NCBI GenBank assembly: GCA_903932685.1
Contig: CAIZGX010000001.1
Coordinates: forward strand, 1 to 64,000
From: an uncultured Bacteroidota bacterium
Lineage (GTDB): Bacteria; Bacteroidota; Bacteroidia; Flavobacteriales_D; Sanyastnellaceae
Reading direction: 5' to 3'
Length of the DNA: 64,000 nucleotides
Below, one piece after another: positions 30,147 to 39,185 of this stretch. The position numbers were made by a program, and so were the translations under genes. The number at the start of each line of letters is the position of its first letter. Position 1 is the stretch's first letter. The notes beneath the pieces are model-generated. The model worked only from the letters and a program-made list of their open reading frames with translations. It was not told the DNA's origin and searched no databases.

Positions 30147-32021
30147 CTAACTCATGTAAATCCATGCACTTTCATACGACTCTTGGACTTCAAAAAACTG
30201 GAGCATCTCTTGATAAAACGAATCGCCTCCTATTGTTGCGCTATCACCAATAACAATCAACTTCTTCCTAGCGCGAGTAAGCGCAACATTCATCCTGCGG
30301 TAGTCTTTCAAGAATCCAATTTCATTCTCGTCGTTGCTTCGCACCAAAGAAATAATAACCACATCGGCCTCTTGCCCTTGAAACGAATCCACCGTATTAA
30401 TCGTCACCTCCTCATCTTTAAACACACGCTCCAACAATTCAATCTGAGCGCGATACGGTGAAATTAAGGCGCATGAAAAAAACTGTTGCGTCTGTTCCTT
30501 CAACATGGTATACATTTTCATGGCCAATTCAGCTTCGCCTTTGTTCATCCGCGAATGGCCCTCTGCTCCTGCCTCTTCATTATAACCTGTCCCAGCAGTA
30601 TCAATGAATTGAATAGGATTCAAATCGCCTTCCAACATACGACGTGCAACAGAGATATCTGCAGTGAGTTTCCCTTCATAAAAATGCATGTTGCTGAACG
30701 CTGCTATTTTTTCGTTCATACGATATTGTACATCAAGAAAGTGTACACCCTTCGAAACGCGCGCAGCTCTCTCCATTAAAGAAATTGCCAAGCCCTTCTG
30801 GGCTGCTTCATTCGAAAAAATAGTTGGAGGAAGTTGCAAATGGTCTCCAGCTAAAACCAATTTATTTCCTTTAGCAATCGGAATCCAACAGGCCGGTTCC
30901 AGCGCCTGCCCTGCTTCGTCGATCACAATAACATCGAACACTCGATCACGAAGCATATCATTCGCAGATCCTACGAGGGTTGTGCAAATCACATCGGCCT
31001 GATCAATGAGTCTATCCAATAAAAACAATTCCGTCTCGCGCGCTTCGCGCATCATTTCTTTTGCTTCCTTGAAAATTAATTTGCGTTGCTCTGCTTCTTC
31101 TCTGCCAAACGAACGTTTGTATTTACTTCCCAAGGAACGCAATTCTTTCGCTTTTCTTTTCCATTCACGAACTCGAGAGTAATCTTTGTCTTCCAACAAC
31201 TTCACATCAACGGTAAACGCATTTGCTTTGGAATGCACCTTTGCCGGATTCCCCAAACGCAAAACTTTCAATCCCTTTTCACCCAGCCCATTCACCAAAT
31301 GGTCTACTGCCGCATTGCTCGGCGCACAGCACAATACCTTTTTCTTCAATTTTGCTAACTCCTGCATGGCATGAATAAGTGTTGTGGTCTTGCCAGTGCC
31401 GGGAGGGCCGTGAACAACACTTACAACCAAATCATTCACAACACCTCGTGCAGCTTCGTTCTGTGAATCATTTAAATTTCCATGAGAACCAGTATACTCA
31501 ATTTCTAAAAGTCTTTTTTCTTCCGAAGTAATTGCATCGCGAATTTCTGCCAATCGATTGTTCTTCGCGTTTATTACATTATTCAAAGCCGCGAACATTT
31601 CCTTGTATGACTTTTCATCGAAGGATACATTCAATCCAATTTTTCCATCGTCCGTCCAATCGGGTAATTCATCTACTCTAAATTGAATTTTCATTCGCAG
31701 ATGATCCACGAATGCGATAGTTCCTTTGAGCGATTCTCCTTGGTGATTTTCATGATTGGAAAATAATTCAACGGGTTGGCCAGATTGAAACGAATGCTTC
31801 GCGGGACCGTTGGTTTTTTCCACCACCAAAAACGGATACGAACCGAAGCCGAATCCATCTTCCACAATCTTCAGTGGGAACCAGGTTAGGCCTTCTCTAA
31901 TTCGCGCATTAACCGGTTGCTCTTTCAATTGTTTTTGAAAGCGCGCCCAATCTTCGTCCCGCTCTATTTTCAAGAGCTCAGCAAGATTTCCGAGATAGGT
32001 TGTGTTTTCTTGAAGGGTCAT
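30147..32021 (-). CDS. SF1 (UPF1/IGHMBP2-like) AAA DNA/RNA helicase
   Basis: [73 protein letters not shown] 32021 (alternative GTG 32027). Confidence 0.92.
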   Translation of the reverse strand: MTLQENTTYLGNLAELLKIERDEDWARFQKQLKEQPVNARIREGLTWFPLKIVEDGFGFGSYPFLVVEKTNGPAKHSFQSGQPVELFSNHENHQGESLKGTIAFVDHLRMKIQFRVDELPDWTDDGKIGLNVSFDEKSYKEMFAALNNVINAKNNRLAEIRDAITSEEKRLLEIEYTGSHGNLNDSQNEAARGVVNDLVVSVVHGPPGTGKTTTLIHAMQELAKLKKKVLCCAPSNAAVDHLVNGLGEKGLKVLRLGNPAKVHSKANAFTVDVKLLEDKDYSRVREWKRKAKELRSLGSKYKRSFGREEAEQRKLIFKEAKEMMREARETELFLLDRLIDQADVICTTLVGSANDMLRDRVFDVIVIDEAGQALEPACWIPIAKGNKLVLAGDHLQLPPTIFSNEAAQKGLAISLMERAARVSKGVHFLDVQYRMNEKIAAFSNMHFYEGKLTADISVARRMLEGDLNPIQFIDTAGTGYNEEAGAEGHSRMNKGEAELAMKMYTMLKEQTQQFFSCALISPYRAQIELLERVFKDEEVTINTVDSFQGQEADVVIISLVRSNDENEIGFLKDYRRMNVALTRARKKLIVIGDSATIGGDSFYQEMLQFFEVQESYESAWIYMS

Positions 32022-32032
32022 GGGCACAAATA

Positions 32033-32059
32033 AATAAGGGGCGAAGATCGCCCCTTATT
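32033..32059 (-). terminator. Strong intercistronic hairpin (terminator-like, weak U tract)
   Basis: AATAAGGGGCG..CGCCCCTTATT perfect 11-bp stem between the CHU_C gene stop and the helicase start. Confidence 0.6.
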
Positions 32060-32078
32060 CTAATATTTGAAAGAAATA

Positions 32079-34385
32079 TTAGTTTCTCATCAAGTGAAAG
32101 TATCCTGGATAATCATCTACTTTTCCTATTGGCGATGTCACCTTCAGAACGAAATAAAACACCCCATCGGATAATTCATTCGGAGACCAATCGTTTTTGT
32201 AATCAGTACTCTCATAAACCATTTCGCCCCATCTATTAAACACTTCTAAACTAGCGTTCGCATAGTAGAACAATGACTCTCCGAAGTTCAATGTTTGATT
32301 TTCAGTTGTTCCGTTGAGTAATACAATGTTTGGCAAGAACACATCACAAGGAAGTGATGTAACTCCAAATTCCGTTGAAGCGCTGAATCCGCAAACGGGT
32401 TCTGTTATTTCAACCGAATAAAGGAATTGCTCGTTTGGTATTCCTGCCCAAGGGCTATAGACAGTTCCAATTGCGTTTGGAACAATCGTGTCAGATAAGA
32501 ACCACTGATAGGTATAGCTAGGATTCAAGAAAGGAGCATTCAAGAATATCTGCTCATTCAAACAAACTGAATCAGTGGTGAAAGGAGCAGTGCCCGGCGT
32601 TTCGGGAGTAATCAAGAGCAAGTTATCTGTTACAGTACATTGAAGATCATCGATGGGATGAACAGACAAGGTAACTTCTGAAGTTCCTGACGCGCCGCTG
32701 AAGCTAGGGAAAGGAATGTTCGAAGCATTGAACGTTCCACCATTCCCACTGACCACGGACCAGTCGTACACGTAATTTATTCCTGGCACTTGTCCTGAAA
32801 CATTGCTTGTTAAATTCACTGAATTCAAACAATAAGGAAGATCGTTACCTAAATCTAAAACTGGGGGTGCAAAGTAATTCACTTCTATTGTATCGCTGTA
32901 GGTACAACCAAAGTTGTCCAAAGCCGAAGCAATAATGTAGTAATTCCCTGGTGTTGTAGGATTTAATATCGCTCCTCCGCAATTAGCAATTGTGCTGGTA
33001 ATTCCAGGACCAGTCCACGTTATAGAGTCACACGTATATCCGAAAGAAGGAAGGAACGAAACCAAAGGTGGGTATAAAGTTGAATCAAAGTTTACCCCCC
33101 AATCGAAAATCCATCCATCATCAGAAGCCCACAAGTCACAAACTTCGATAATCCATGCACCATTCAACGGACAACCAATTAAATTCGTAAAAGGCTGAAC
33201 AGAATTGTATGTGCCACTTGGCAAGGTGCCACCTGTGTTTGCAGCCCATGTGCCTGCAGTTGCGGTCGGTGACCAATAGTAATCATAACCAACCCCGGCA
33301 GGATCAGCAGCCCCCATTATATCAACTGGCTCACCGAGGAAAGTTCCGCTTCCACCTTGCTGGTGAACGATAATGCTTTGACCGTTTGGACAAGTAAATG
33401 AAATAACAATATCGCCCATGAAACTATGCTCGAAATTGATAAAGAAGCTTTCGAAATCACCCACGCTTTGGATGGTTTGTCCTGCGTTAAAACCACCGAA
33501 CAACAGTGTATCAGAGTAACATTGCGTCTGATCATCTGGAATAAACAAGGCCCCACCTAAATTCGCTGTTGGAAGAGCCGACCAATAAGTTGGGTCTATT
33601 GAAACCGCTAAGTTTATTTCTTGTCCTAGACAAGCCTGGAAATCATCTGCTGCAATGCTCATCGAAGGGTAAGTATCAACAAGAATCAAGGCGTCAATCA
33701 AATTAATATTTCCACATCCATTGGTATCAAGAACCATCAGTTCTACCATGTATGCGCCTGATTCCGAATACGTGTGCGTTACGATTGGCCAAGAGCTCAA
33801 ATCAGTTGTTCCATCATCGAAATCCCAAGTAAGACTCCCCAACACTGTACCCGGTGCAAATACCGTTGACGAGGCATCGAAAGTAATTGACTCCCCCACA
33901 CAAAGACGTGTAGGCTGAAAGTCTGGCTGATCTGTAGTTACAGCAACAACTGGCGGTTCACAAGGAATACCGCATGAAATTTCTGCTCCGAAGCTTCCAA
34001 CACTCGCGTCACCATCTGATGTAAATAAGATCGTTAAACAATTCGAAGGATTACTTGAAGAAACGATTAGACCATTGAGGTCACCTCCTACATAAGTTCC
34101 AATTAAAGGAGCAGAAGCGTCACCGCCATTGAAAATAGCCATTTGGTCACCAGCACCAAGGTTAAAGAAGCTAAAATCTAAATTAACCTGACCCGGAATT
34201 GTTGCGTCGGAACATATGACTGAAATCGCAACAATGTTTGGACCGTAATCGGCTGCGCTTAGTCCTGGGTCAACCAAGAAACCACCGCAGCTAGAAATGA
34301 AAGCAGTTCCTACAGGATATTCTTGAGCAGCTGCTTGAAAAACGGACAACGCCGCTACGAAAAGGGAGAATAAAACTTTTTTCAT
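32079..34385 (-). CDS. Large secreted protein: CUB-like + PKD-like + P-domain-like region, gliding motility-associated C-terminal (CHU_C/T9SS type B) domain
   Basis: Signal peptide ...FVAALSVFQAAAQ; CUB-like segment ...FSFFNLGAGDQMAIFNGGDASAPLIGTYVGGDLNGLIVSSSNPSNCLTILFTSDG; PKD LTWDFDDGTTDLSSWPIVTHTYSESGAYMVELMV; C-term VFLPNIVLLNG...LEVFNRWGEMVYESTDYKNDWSPNELSDGVFYFVLKV. Confidence 0.85.
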   Translation of the reverse strand: MKKVLFSLFVAALSVFQAAAQEYPVGTAFISSCGGFLVDPGLSAADYGPNIVAISVICSDATIPGQVNLDFSFFNLGAGDQMAIFNGGDASAPLIGTYVGGDLNGLIVSSSNPSNCLTILFTSDGDASVGSFGAEISCGIPCEPPVVAVTTDQPDFQPTRLCVGESITFDASSTVFAPGTVLGSLTWDFDDGTTDLSSWPIVTHTYSESGAYMVELMVLDTNGCGNINLIDALILVDTYPSMSIAADDFQACLGQEINLAVSIDPTYWSALPTANLGGALFIPDDQTQCYSDTLLFGGFNAGQTIQSVGDFESFFINFEHSFMGDIVISFTCPNGQSIIVHQQGGSGTFLGEPVDIMGAADPAGVGYDYYWSPTATAGTWAANTGGTLPSGTYNSVQPFTNLIGCPLNGAWIIEVCDLWASDDGWIFDWGVNFDSTLYPPLVSFLPSFGYTCDSITWTGPGITSTIANCGGAILNPTTPGNYYIIASALDNFGCTYSDTIEVNYFAPPVLDLGNDLPYCLNSVNLTSNVSGQVPGINYVYDWSVVSGNGGTFNASNIPFPSFSGASGTSEVTLSVHPIDDLQCTVTDNLLLITPETPGTAPFTTDSVCLNEQIFLNAPFLNPSYTYQWFLSDTIVPNAIGTVYSPWAGIPNEQFLYSVEITEPVCGFSASTEFGVTSLPCDVFLPNIVLLNGTTENQTLNFGESLFYYANASLEVFNRWGEMVYESTDYKNDWSPNELSDGVFYFVLKVTSPIGKVDDYPGYFHLMRN

Positions 34386-34386
34386 T

Positions 34387-34773
34387 TTACTTGGCTTTGT
34401 TGTTTATCAATTCTCTTTTGTACAAAGTCTCTAAGCGCTTTGCAGAAAAAACAGTGATTACATAATCTGAGTTCATCCAACGATAAGCCTTCGTTTCTAT
34501 CGCATCTGGCTGCAGCTCGGGAGTACTCGTTAAAACTGCGAAGAGCATTTGTGGCGTTGGTGCGGCAGAAGACAAACGGTTATATGCTGAAGTATTCAAC
34601 ACAGGTGCATTAGCCGCCTTTTCAGGAGCAAGCGTCACCGACACCATATTATTCTGTAAAAAATTCAACCAAGAAGCATCACTGTTGTGAAGACTGGTTA
34701 TGTTCGACTGAGCGAACGAAATTCCAATTGTTCCGAGGAACAAAAAGAGAGAGAGCAGAATTTTCTTTTCCAT
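34387..34773 (-). CDS. Small secreted hypothetical protein
   Basis: MEKKILLSLFLFLGTIGISFAQ signal peptide; gap of 1 nt to downstream CHU_C gene; no family recognised. Confidence 0.65.
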   Translation of the reverse strand: MEKKILLSLFLFLGTIGISFAQSNITSLHNSDASWLNFLQNNMVSVTLAPEKAANAPVLNTSAYNRLSSAAPTPQMLFAVLTSTPELQPDAIETKAYRWMNSDYVITVFSAKRLETLYKRELINNKAK

Positions 34774-34871
34774 AAAAACAAAAATAGGTAATGTGATGAC
34801 TATTTCATCAAGAAAATAGTTGTCTGTTCCATAAAATGATTTCAAAAAAACAGAAAATTAAAAAATATGTG

Positions 34872-34879
34872 TATATTTG
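34872..34879 (+). promoter_or_regulatory. Candidate -7 box (TATATTTG) of the tRNA-Lys/Leu unit
   Basis: Exact TAnnTTTG match in A/T-rich context, 23 bp upstream of tRNA-Lys. Confidence 0.5.
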
Positions 34880-34901
34880 CAGCCGCTTTTAAGAGCAAGA
34901 T

Positions 34902-34974
34902 GATCTCGTAGCTCAGCTGGTAGAGCACTACACTTTTAATGTATGGGCCCTGGGTTCGAATCCCAGCGGGATCA
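34902..34974 (+). tRNA. tRNA-Lys (TTT)
   Basis: 73 nt cloverleaf: GATCTCG..CGGGATC acceptor, loop CTTTTAA, GGTTCGAATCC T-arm; CCA not encoded. Confidence 0.96.
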
Positions 34975-34982
34975 CGAAAAAG

Positions 34983-35008
34983 AAAAAGGGCAGGAGACTG
35001 CCCTTTTT
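34983..35008 (+). terminator. Terminator-like hairpin between two tRNAs
   Basis: AAAAAGGGCAG GAGA CTGCCCTTTTT. Confidence 0.6.
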
Positions 35009-35019
35009 CCATCTCAATT

Positions 35020-35101
35020 GCCCTGGTGGTGAAATTGGTAGACACGCCATCTTGAGGGGGTGGTTCCGTAAGGTGTGCTGGTTCGAGTCCAGTCCAGGGC
35101 A
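35020..35101 (+). tRNA. tRNA-Leu (GAG)
   Basis: 82 nt class II tRNA: GCCCTGG..CCAGGGC acceptor, anticodon stem CCATC/GGTGG with loop TTGAGGG, long variable arm, GGTTCGAGTCC. Confidence 0.95.
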
Positions 35102-35103
35102 CA

Positions 35104-35127
35104 AAGGGGAATATTCCCCTTTTTTTA
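35104..35127 (+). terminator. Intrinsic terminator after tRNA-Leu
   Basis: AAAGGGGAATATTCCCCTTTTTTT. Confidence 0.85.
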
Positions 35128-35190
35128 TGCATTGAAAATTCTTGTGCACGCGGTAATAAGGTATTTTCGCAGAACGATTGATTCGATGAA

Positions 35191-36243
35191 ATGGAAACGA
35201 TAAAAGACAATTTTACCTGGATTGCAGGTCCGTGCAGCGCTGAGTCCGAAGAGCAAGTAGTAAACACTGCTCAAGAACTCAAAGCTCGCTTGCCTTTATC
35301 GTACTATCGTGCCGGACTTTGGAAACCACGAACGAGTCCGAATTCCTTTGAAGGAATGGGAGCAGCGGCGCTTCCTTGGATGAAAAAAGCGAAGGAAGAA
35401 ACAGGTGTAAAAATCATTACTGAAGTAGCAACAGCGCAACATGTAGAATTGTGTCTTGAATACAATTTCGATGCACTTTGGATTGGAGCCCGAACAACCA
35501 CAAACCCTTTTTCCGTTCAAGAAATTGCGGAAGCCCTTCGCGGGGTAAACATCCCCATCTTCATTAAAAACCCCATCAATCCAGACCTTTCACTTTGGAT
35601 TGGAGCCTTCGAACGTTTTCAAAAAGTTGGACTAACTGATTTGAGCGCCATTCACCGAGGGTTTTCTGTAGCCAATAAACTTCCCTACCGAAACAAACCT
35701 CTTTGGGAAATTCCCATTGAATTTAAAACACAATTCCCCGACATCCCTCTTCTTTGCGACCCGAGCCACATCTGTGGGAACCGGACATTGCTGAAAGATG
35801 TAAGCCAACGCGCCATTGATTTGGGCATGAATGGGATCATGATCGAAAGTCATCCGAATCCCGACAGTGCCCTGAGCGATGCCGCGCAACAAATTACACC
35901 AGCGCAAGTTGCAGAAATGGCCGCTGCTCTTCATTACAGAACCACTTCGCTTACTTCCAATTCTGCTGAAAAACTTCAAATACTCAGAGATCAAGTAGAT
36001 GCCTTGGACGCAGATATTATTGATTTGTTGGGAAAGAGGATGAACGTTGCGCGAGAGATGGGCGCTTTGAAAAAAGAAGAGGGCATTACTATTTTTCAAT
36101 TGGAAAGATGGAAGGAAATTCTTGAAAGCCGCGAAGCGTGGGGCAAATCGGCAATGCTGACCGAAACATTTCTCTCTGCCTATCTTGAAGCCATTCACAA
36201 AGAGAGTATCCGCGCGCAAAACGGCGTCATGAACAAAGACTGA
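35191..36243 (+). CDS. Bifunctional 3-deoxy-7-phosphoheptulonate synthase / chorismate mutase (type II)
   Basis: WIAGPCSAESEEQV, CDPSHICGNR, MIESHPNPDSALSDA; C-terminal CM LRDQVDALDADIIDLLGKRMNVAREMGALKKE. Confidence 0.93.
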   Translation: METIKDNFTWIAGPCSAESEEQVVNTAQELKARLPLSYYRAGLWKPRTSPNSFEGMGAAALPWMKKAKEETGVKIITEVATAQHVELCLEYNFDALWIGARTTTNPFSVQEIAEALRGVNIPIFIKNPINPDLSLWIGAFERFQKVGLTDLSAIHRGFSVANKLPYRNKPLWEIPIEFKTQFPDIPLLCDPSHICGNRTLLKDVSQRAIDLGMNGIMIESHPNPDSALSDAAQQITPAQVAEMAAALHYRTTSLTSNSAEKLQILRDQVDALDADIIDLLGKRMNVAREMGALKKEEGITIFQLERWKEILESREAWGKSAMLTETFLSAYLEAIHKESIRAQNGVMNKD

Positions 36244-36318
36244 TTTTCGTTCATTGTGAATGAATGGTGAATAAAATCAATCGGTTCAGTTGACCTGGGT
36301 AAGCTAATTTTACAAGAT

Positions 36319-36819
36319 ATGCGCTCTTGGTTCTTTTTTCTTTTTCTGACTTCAAGCATTTCCATGCTTGGGCAAGAACCCGCGTCTCAAGATTCGCTAT
36401 TACCTATAGTTCCTTATTCGTCAGATGGCGCAGCTCGTCAATGGCTAAATGGCAGCGACAAATCGAGCTTACCCAAATTCACCGCAGCACCCGTGCCTAT
36501 TCAACCCGTGGTTATTTATTTTGAAAAATCAGGCGTTGACCTGAGCACAACAGCACAACAGCAACTGAACGATATTGTTGAAAAACTTGCTCGAAACGGT
36601 AAAACAGGTGTGCTTATCACAGGCTACTCTGATCGAAATGGAAGCAGCGAAAAAAACTGGAAGGAGTCAGAAAAAAGAGCAAAATCAGTTCGTAATTTCA
36701 TCGTAAGTTCAGGAATCGATTCCAACCGATGCGTCGCTAAATTCGTTGGAGATGTTGGTTCCATTGGGAAAAACCCTGGAGACAGAAAAGTCATTGTTGA
36801 ATTTATAGCCCGTCCTTAA
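36319..36819 (+). CDS. OmpA-like C-terminal domain periplasmic/outer-membrane protein
   Basis: VIYFEKSGVDLSTTAQQQLNDIVEKL...VLITGYSDRNGSSEKNWKESEKRAKSVRNFIVSSGI resembles OmpA/MotB domain. Confidence 0.75.
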   Translation: MRSWFFFLFLTSSISMLGQEPASQDSLLPIVPYSSDGAARQWLNGSDKSSLPKFTAAPVPIQPVVIYFEKSGVDLSTTAQQQLNDIVEKLARNGKTGVLITGYSDRNGSSEKNWKESEKRAKSVRNFIVSSGIDSNRCVAKFVGDVGSIGKNPGDRKVIVEFIARP

Positions 36820-37427
36820 TGAAGATTATTTGCATTGGAAGAAACTACGCGGCGCACGCAGCTGAACTGGGAAATGCCGTTCCTGACAACCCTGTTGTTT
36901 TTTGCAAACCTGACTCTGCTATCATTCAACGCGGCAATCCGTTTGTGATTCCAGCCTTCACAAAAGATGTTCACTATGAGTTGGAATTGGTTTTTCGAAT
37001 CAATCGATTGGGGAAACATATTCAAGAGTCTTTTGCTCCGCGCTATTACAACGAAGTGACTTTGGGAATAGATTTTACAGCTAGAGATGTGCAAGATGAA
37101 TTGAAAAAGAAAGGCCTTCCATGGGAACGCGCCAAAGCTTTTGACGGGTCTGCATTTGTGAGTGAAAAGTTCTTTGAATTAGAAACCCTTCCCTCCCCCA
37201 TTCTCTTCACCTTGAAGAAAAATGGAACAACGGTTCAAGAAGGAAATAGTTCACACATGATTCATTCCATTGATAAACTCATTGAGAATGTTTCGGAAGT
37301 TTTTACTTTGAAAATTGGCGACTTAATTTTCACGGGAACCCCTGCGGGTGTTGGTCCTGTGGTATCTGGCGATTTACTTGAAGGGTTTCTTTTCGACGAA
37401 AAAGTTTTCGCACTTCGAATTAAATAA
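36819..37427 (+). CDS. Fumarylacetoacetate hydrolase family protein
   Basis: CIGRNYAAHAAELGN, VHYELELVFRI, GIDFTARDVQ, GDLIFTGTPAGVGPV. Confidence 0.92.
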   Translation: MKIICIGRNYAAHAAELGNAVPDNPVVFCKPDSAIIQRGNPFVIPAFTKDVHYELELVFRINRLGKHIQESFAPRYYNEVTLGIDFTARDVQDELKKKGLPWERAKAFDGSAFVSEKFFELETLPSPILFTLKKNGTTVQEGNSSHMIHSIDKLIENVSEVFTLKIGDLIFTGTPAGVGPVVSGDLLEGFLFDEKVFALRIK

Positions 37428-37430
37428 GCC

Positions 37431-38087
37431 TTACGATTTTGTGTTGCTTCTTTTTTCGAGCATGGGAACAAATGAAAATTCTCCGTAGTAGGTGTTTTGA
37501 AAATTCCCTTGTTCGTCTTCTTGAATAAGGGTCATCTCTTGCTTCTCTCCCTCGCCGAAAGGCATAACCAACTTCCCGCCCGGCTTCATTTGCATAAGTA
37601 GTTCTTCCGGAACAATTGGAATGGCGCAAGTAATAATAATTCTATCATAAGGTGCAAATGCCGGAATTCCTTTATAACCGTCGCCATAGGCCAAATGACA
37701 TTTGTATCCCATTTCAGCCAAAATTTTCTTCGAAGTATCGAAAAGCAATTTCTGTCTTTCGATCGTATAAACCTTCGCGCCCATTTCGCAGAGTACAGAA
37801 GTTTGATAGCCCGAACCTGTTCCTATTTCTAGCACCTTCATTCCCTTTTCCACATCTAACAGCTGACTTTGAAACGCCACGGTATAAGGTGCCGAAATAG
37901 TCTGCTCTGCTCCAATAGGTAAAGCCTTGTTTTCATAGGCCAATTCAACAAAAGCGCTCGTTAAGAAGGCGTGTCTCGGAACCTTGTTTATTGCATCTAG
38001 CACGCGACCATCGGTAATTCCTTTCTCACGCAATTCGTCTACTAATATTCTTCTCAGCCCCTTGTGCCTGTAATTATCCTCAATCAT
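37431..38087 (-). CDS. pcm: Protein-L-isoaspartate O-methyltransferase
   Basis: MLEIGTGSGYQTSVL-type SAM motif (VLEIGTGSGYQTSVLCEMG), DGYKGIPAFAPYDRIIITCA. Confidence 0.94.
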   Translation of the reverse strand: MIEDNYRHKGLRRILVDELREKGITDGRVLDAINKVPRHAFLTSAFVELAYENKALPIGAEQTISAPYTVAFQSQLLDVEKGMKVLEIGTGSGYQTSVLCEMGAKVYTIERQKLLFDTSKKILAEMGYKCHLAYGDGYKGIPAFAPYDRIIITCAIPIVPEELLMQMKPGGKLVMPFGEGEKQEMTLIQEDEQGNFQNTYYGEFSFVPMLEKRSNTKS

Positions 38088-38198
38088 ACCGCCAAGGTAC
38101 GGGACTATTTCATCCGCTTTTCAGTGTTGAAAAGTAAAAATCAACTAAGTGATGTAGACATCGATTTCTATCACATTTGCATAAGAAGAGAATTATTT

Positions 38199-39143
38199 AT
38201 GTTGAAAATAGGAGTTTTAGGAACGGGATACCTAGGGAAGATTCACATGCAAGTGCTGTCGGAATTGCCTGATTTGTTTACATCCATTCATTTTTTTGAC
38301 CCGGATATTAAAGCAGCTACAGAAGCCGCCGCACGTTTTGGAATTGAGCCTTGCCATAGCCTCGAAGCGCTTATAAATGAAGTCGATGTGGTGGATGTGG
38401 TTTCAAGCACACCTTCCCATTTTCAATGCGCATCGAATGCCATTCGCAATCTGAAACACGTATTCATTGAAAAGCCAATAACTTCGACATTAGAAGAAAG
38501 TAACAGTCTAATTAAACTCGCTAAAGAAGCCCAAGTCATTGCGCAAGTTGGACACATTGAACGATTCAATCCTGCCTTCTTAGCCATCGCCCCGTTGTTA
38601 GAACAACCGAAATACATTGAGGCGCATCGACTGAGCCAATATAAAGGGCGTAACAACGATGTATCTGTTATTCTCGACGTTATGATTCACGATATCGATT
38701 TAATCCTTGCCGTGACAAAAGCCAATGTCAGAAGGGTTTCCGCAAATGGTGCTTCAGTTCTTACTTCACACATTGACATTGCCAATGCACGCATAGAATT
38801 AGACAATGGTTGTGTAGCGAATTTAACAGCCAGCCGCGTGGGGACCGACTCCATGCGCAAAATGAGATTCTATCAAAAGGATGCCTGTTACGTTTCTGAC
38901 TTCTTGAATAAAACTGCGCATAGTTATGAGCTAATTCGAGAGAATAAAGAAAATGAAATAACCAAGAAAAGTCTTACTGTGCCTGATAGCAATGCGCTCA
39001 AACAAGAGCTAACAAGTTTCGGCGAAGCTGTATTGCATCAGACAAAGCCCACTGTCTCCTTAGAAGATGGACACAAAGCACTCGCAGTGGCCGAAATGAT
39101 TGCTGAAAAAATTAAGCTCAACGTTTTCACGTCTGAAGAGTAA
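38199..39143 (+). CDS. Gfo/Idh/MocA family oxidoreductase
   Basis: MLKIGVLGTGYLGKIHMQVL, HVFIEKPITSTLEE, VGHIERFNPAF; start at ATG 38199. Confidence 0.92.
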   Translation: MLKIGVLGTGYLGKIHMQVLSELPDLFTSIHFFDPDIKAATEAAARFGIEPCHSLEALINEVDVVDVVSSTPSHFQCASNAIRNLKHVFIEKPITSTLEESNSLIKLAKEAQVIAQVGHIERFNPAFLAIAPLLEQPKYIEAHRLSQYKGRNNDVSVILDVMIHDIDLILAVTKANVRRVSANGASVLTSHIDIANARIELDNGCVANLTASRVGTDSMRKMRFYQKDACYVSDFLNKTAHSYELIRENKENEITKKSLTVPDSNALKQELTSFGEAVLHQTKPTVSLEDGHKALAVAEMIAEKIKLNVFTSEE

Positions 39144-39185
39144 TTAGAAAACTGATTTTTTACATTCGCAATAATCTACTTTTTA

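Noticed and set aside
34842-35267. 141-aa minus-strand ORF (…WTGLEPAHLTEPPP…DPAGIRTQGPYIKSVVLYQLSYE…) and 34928..35149
   Set aside because: It is the antisense translation of tRNA-Lys and tRNA-Leu; this peptide pattern is a well-known annotation artefact.
35632-36219. 195-aa minus-strand ORF antisense to DAHP synthase/chorismate mutase
   Set aside because: The sense frame has clear enzyme motifs over the whole length; antisense product has no recognisable features.
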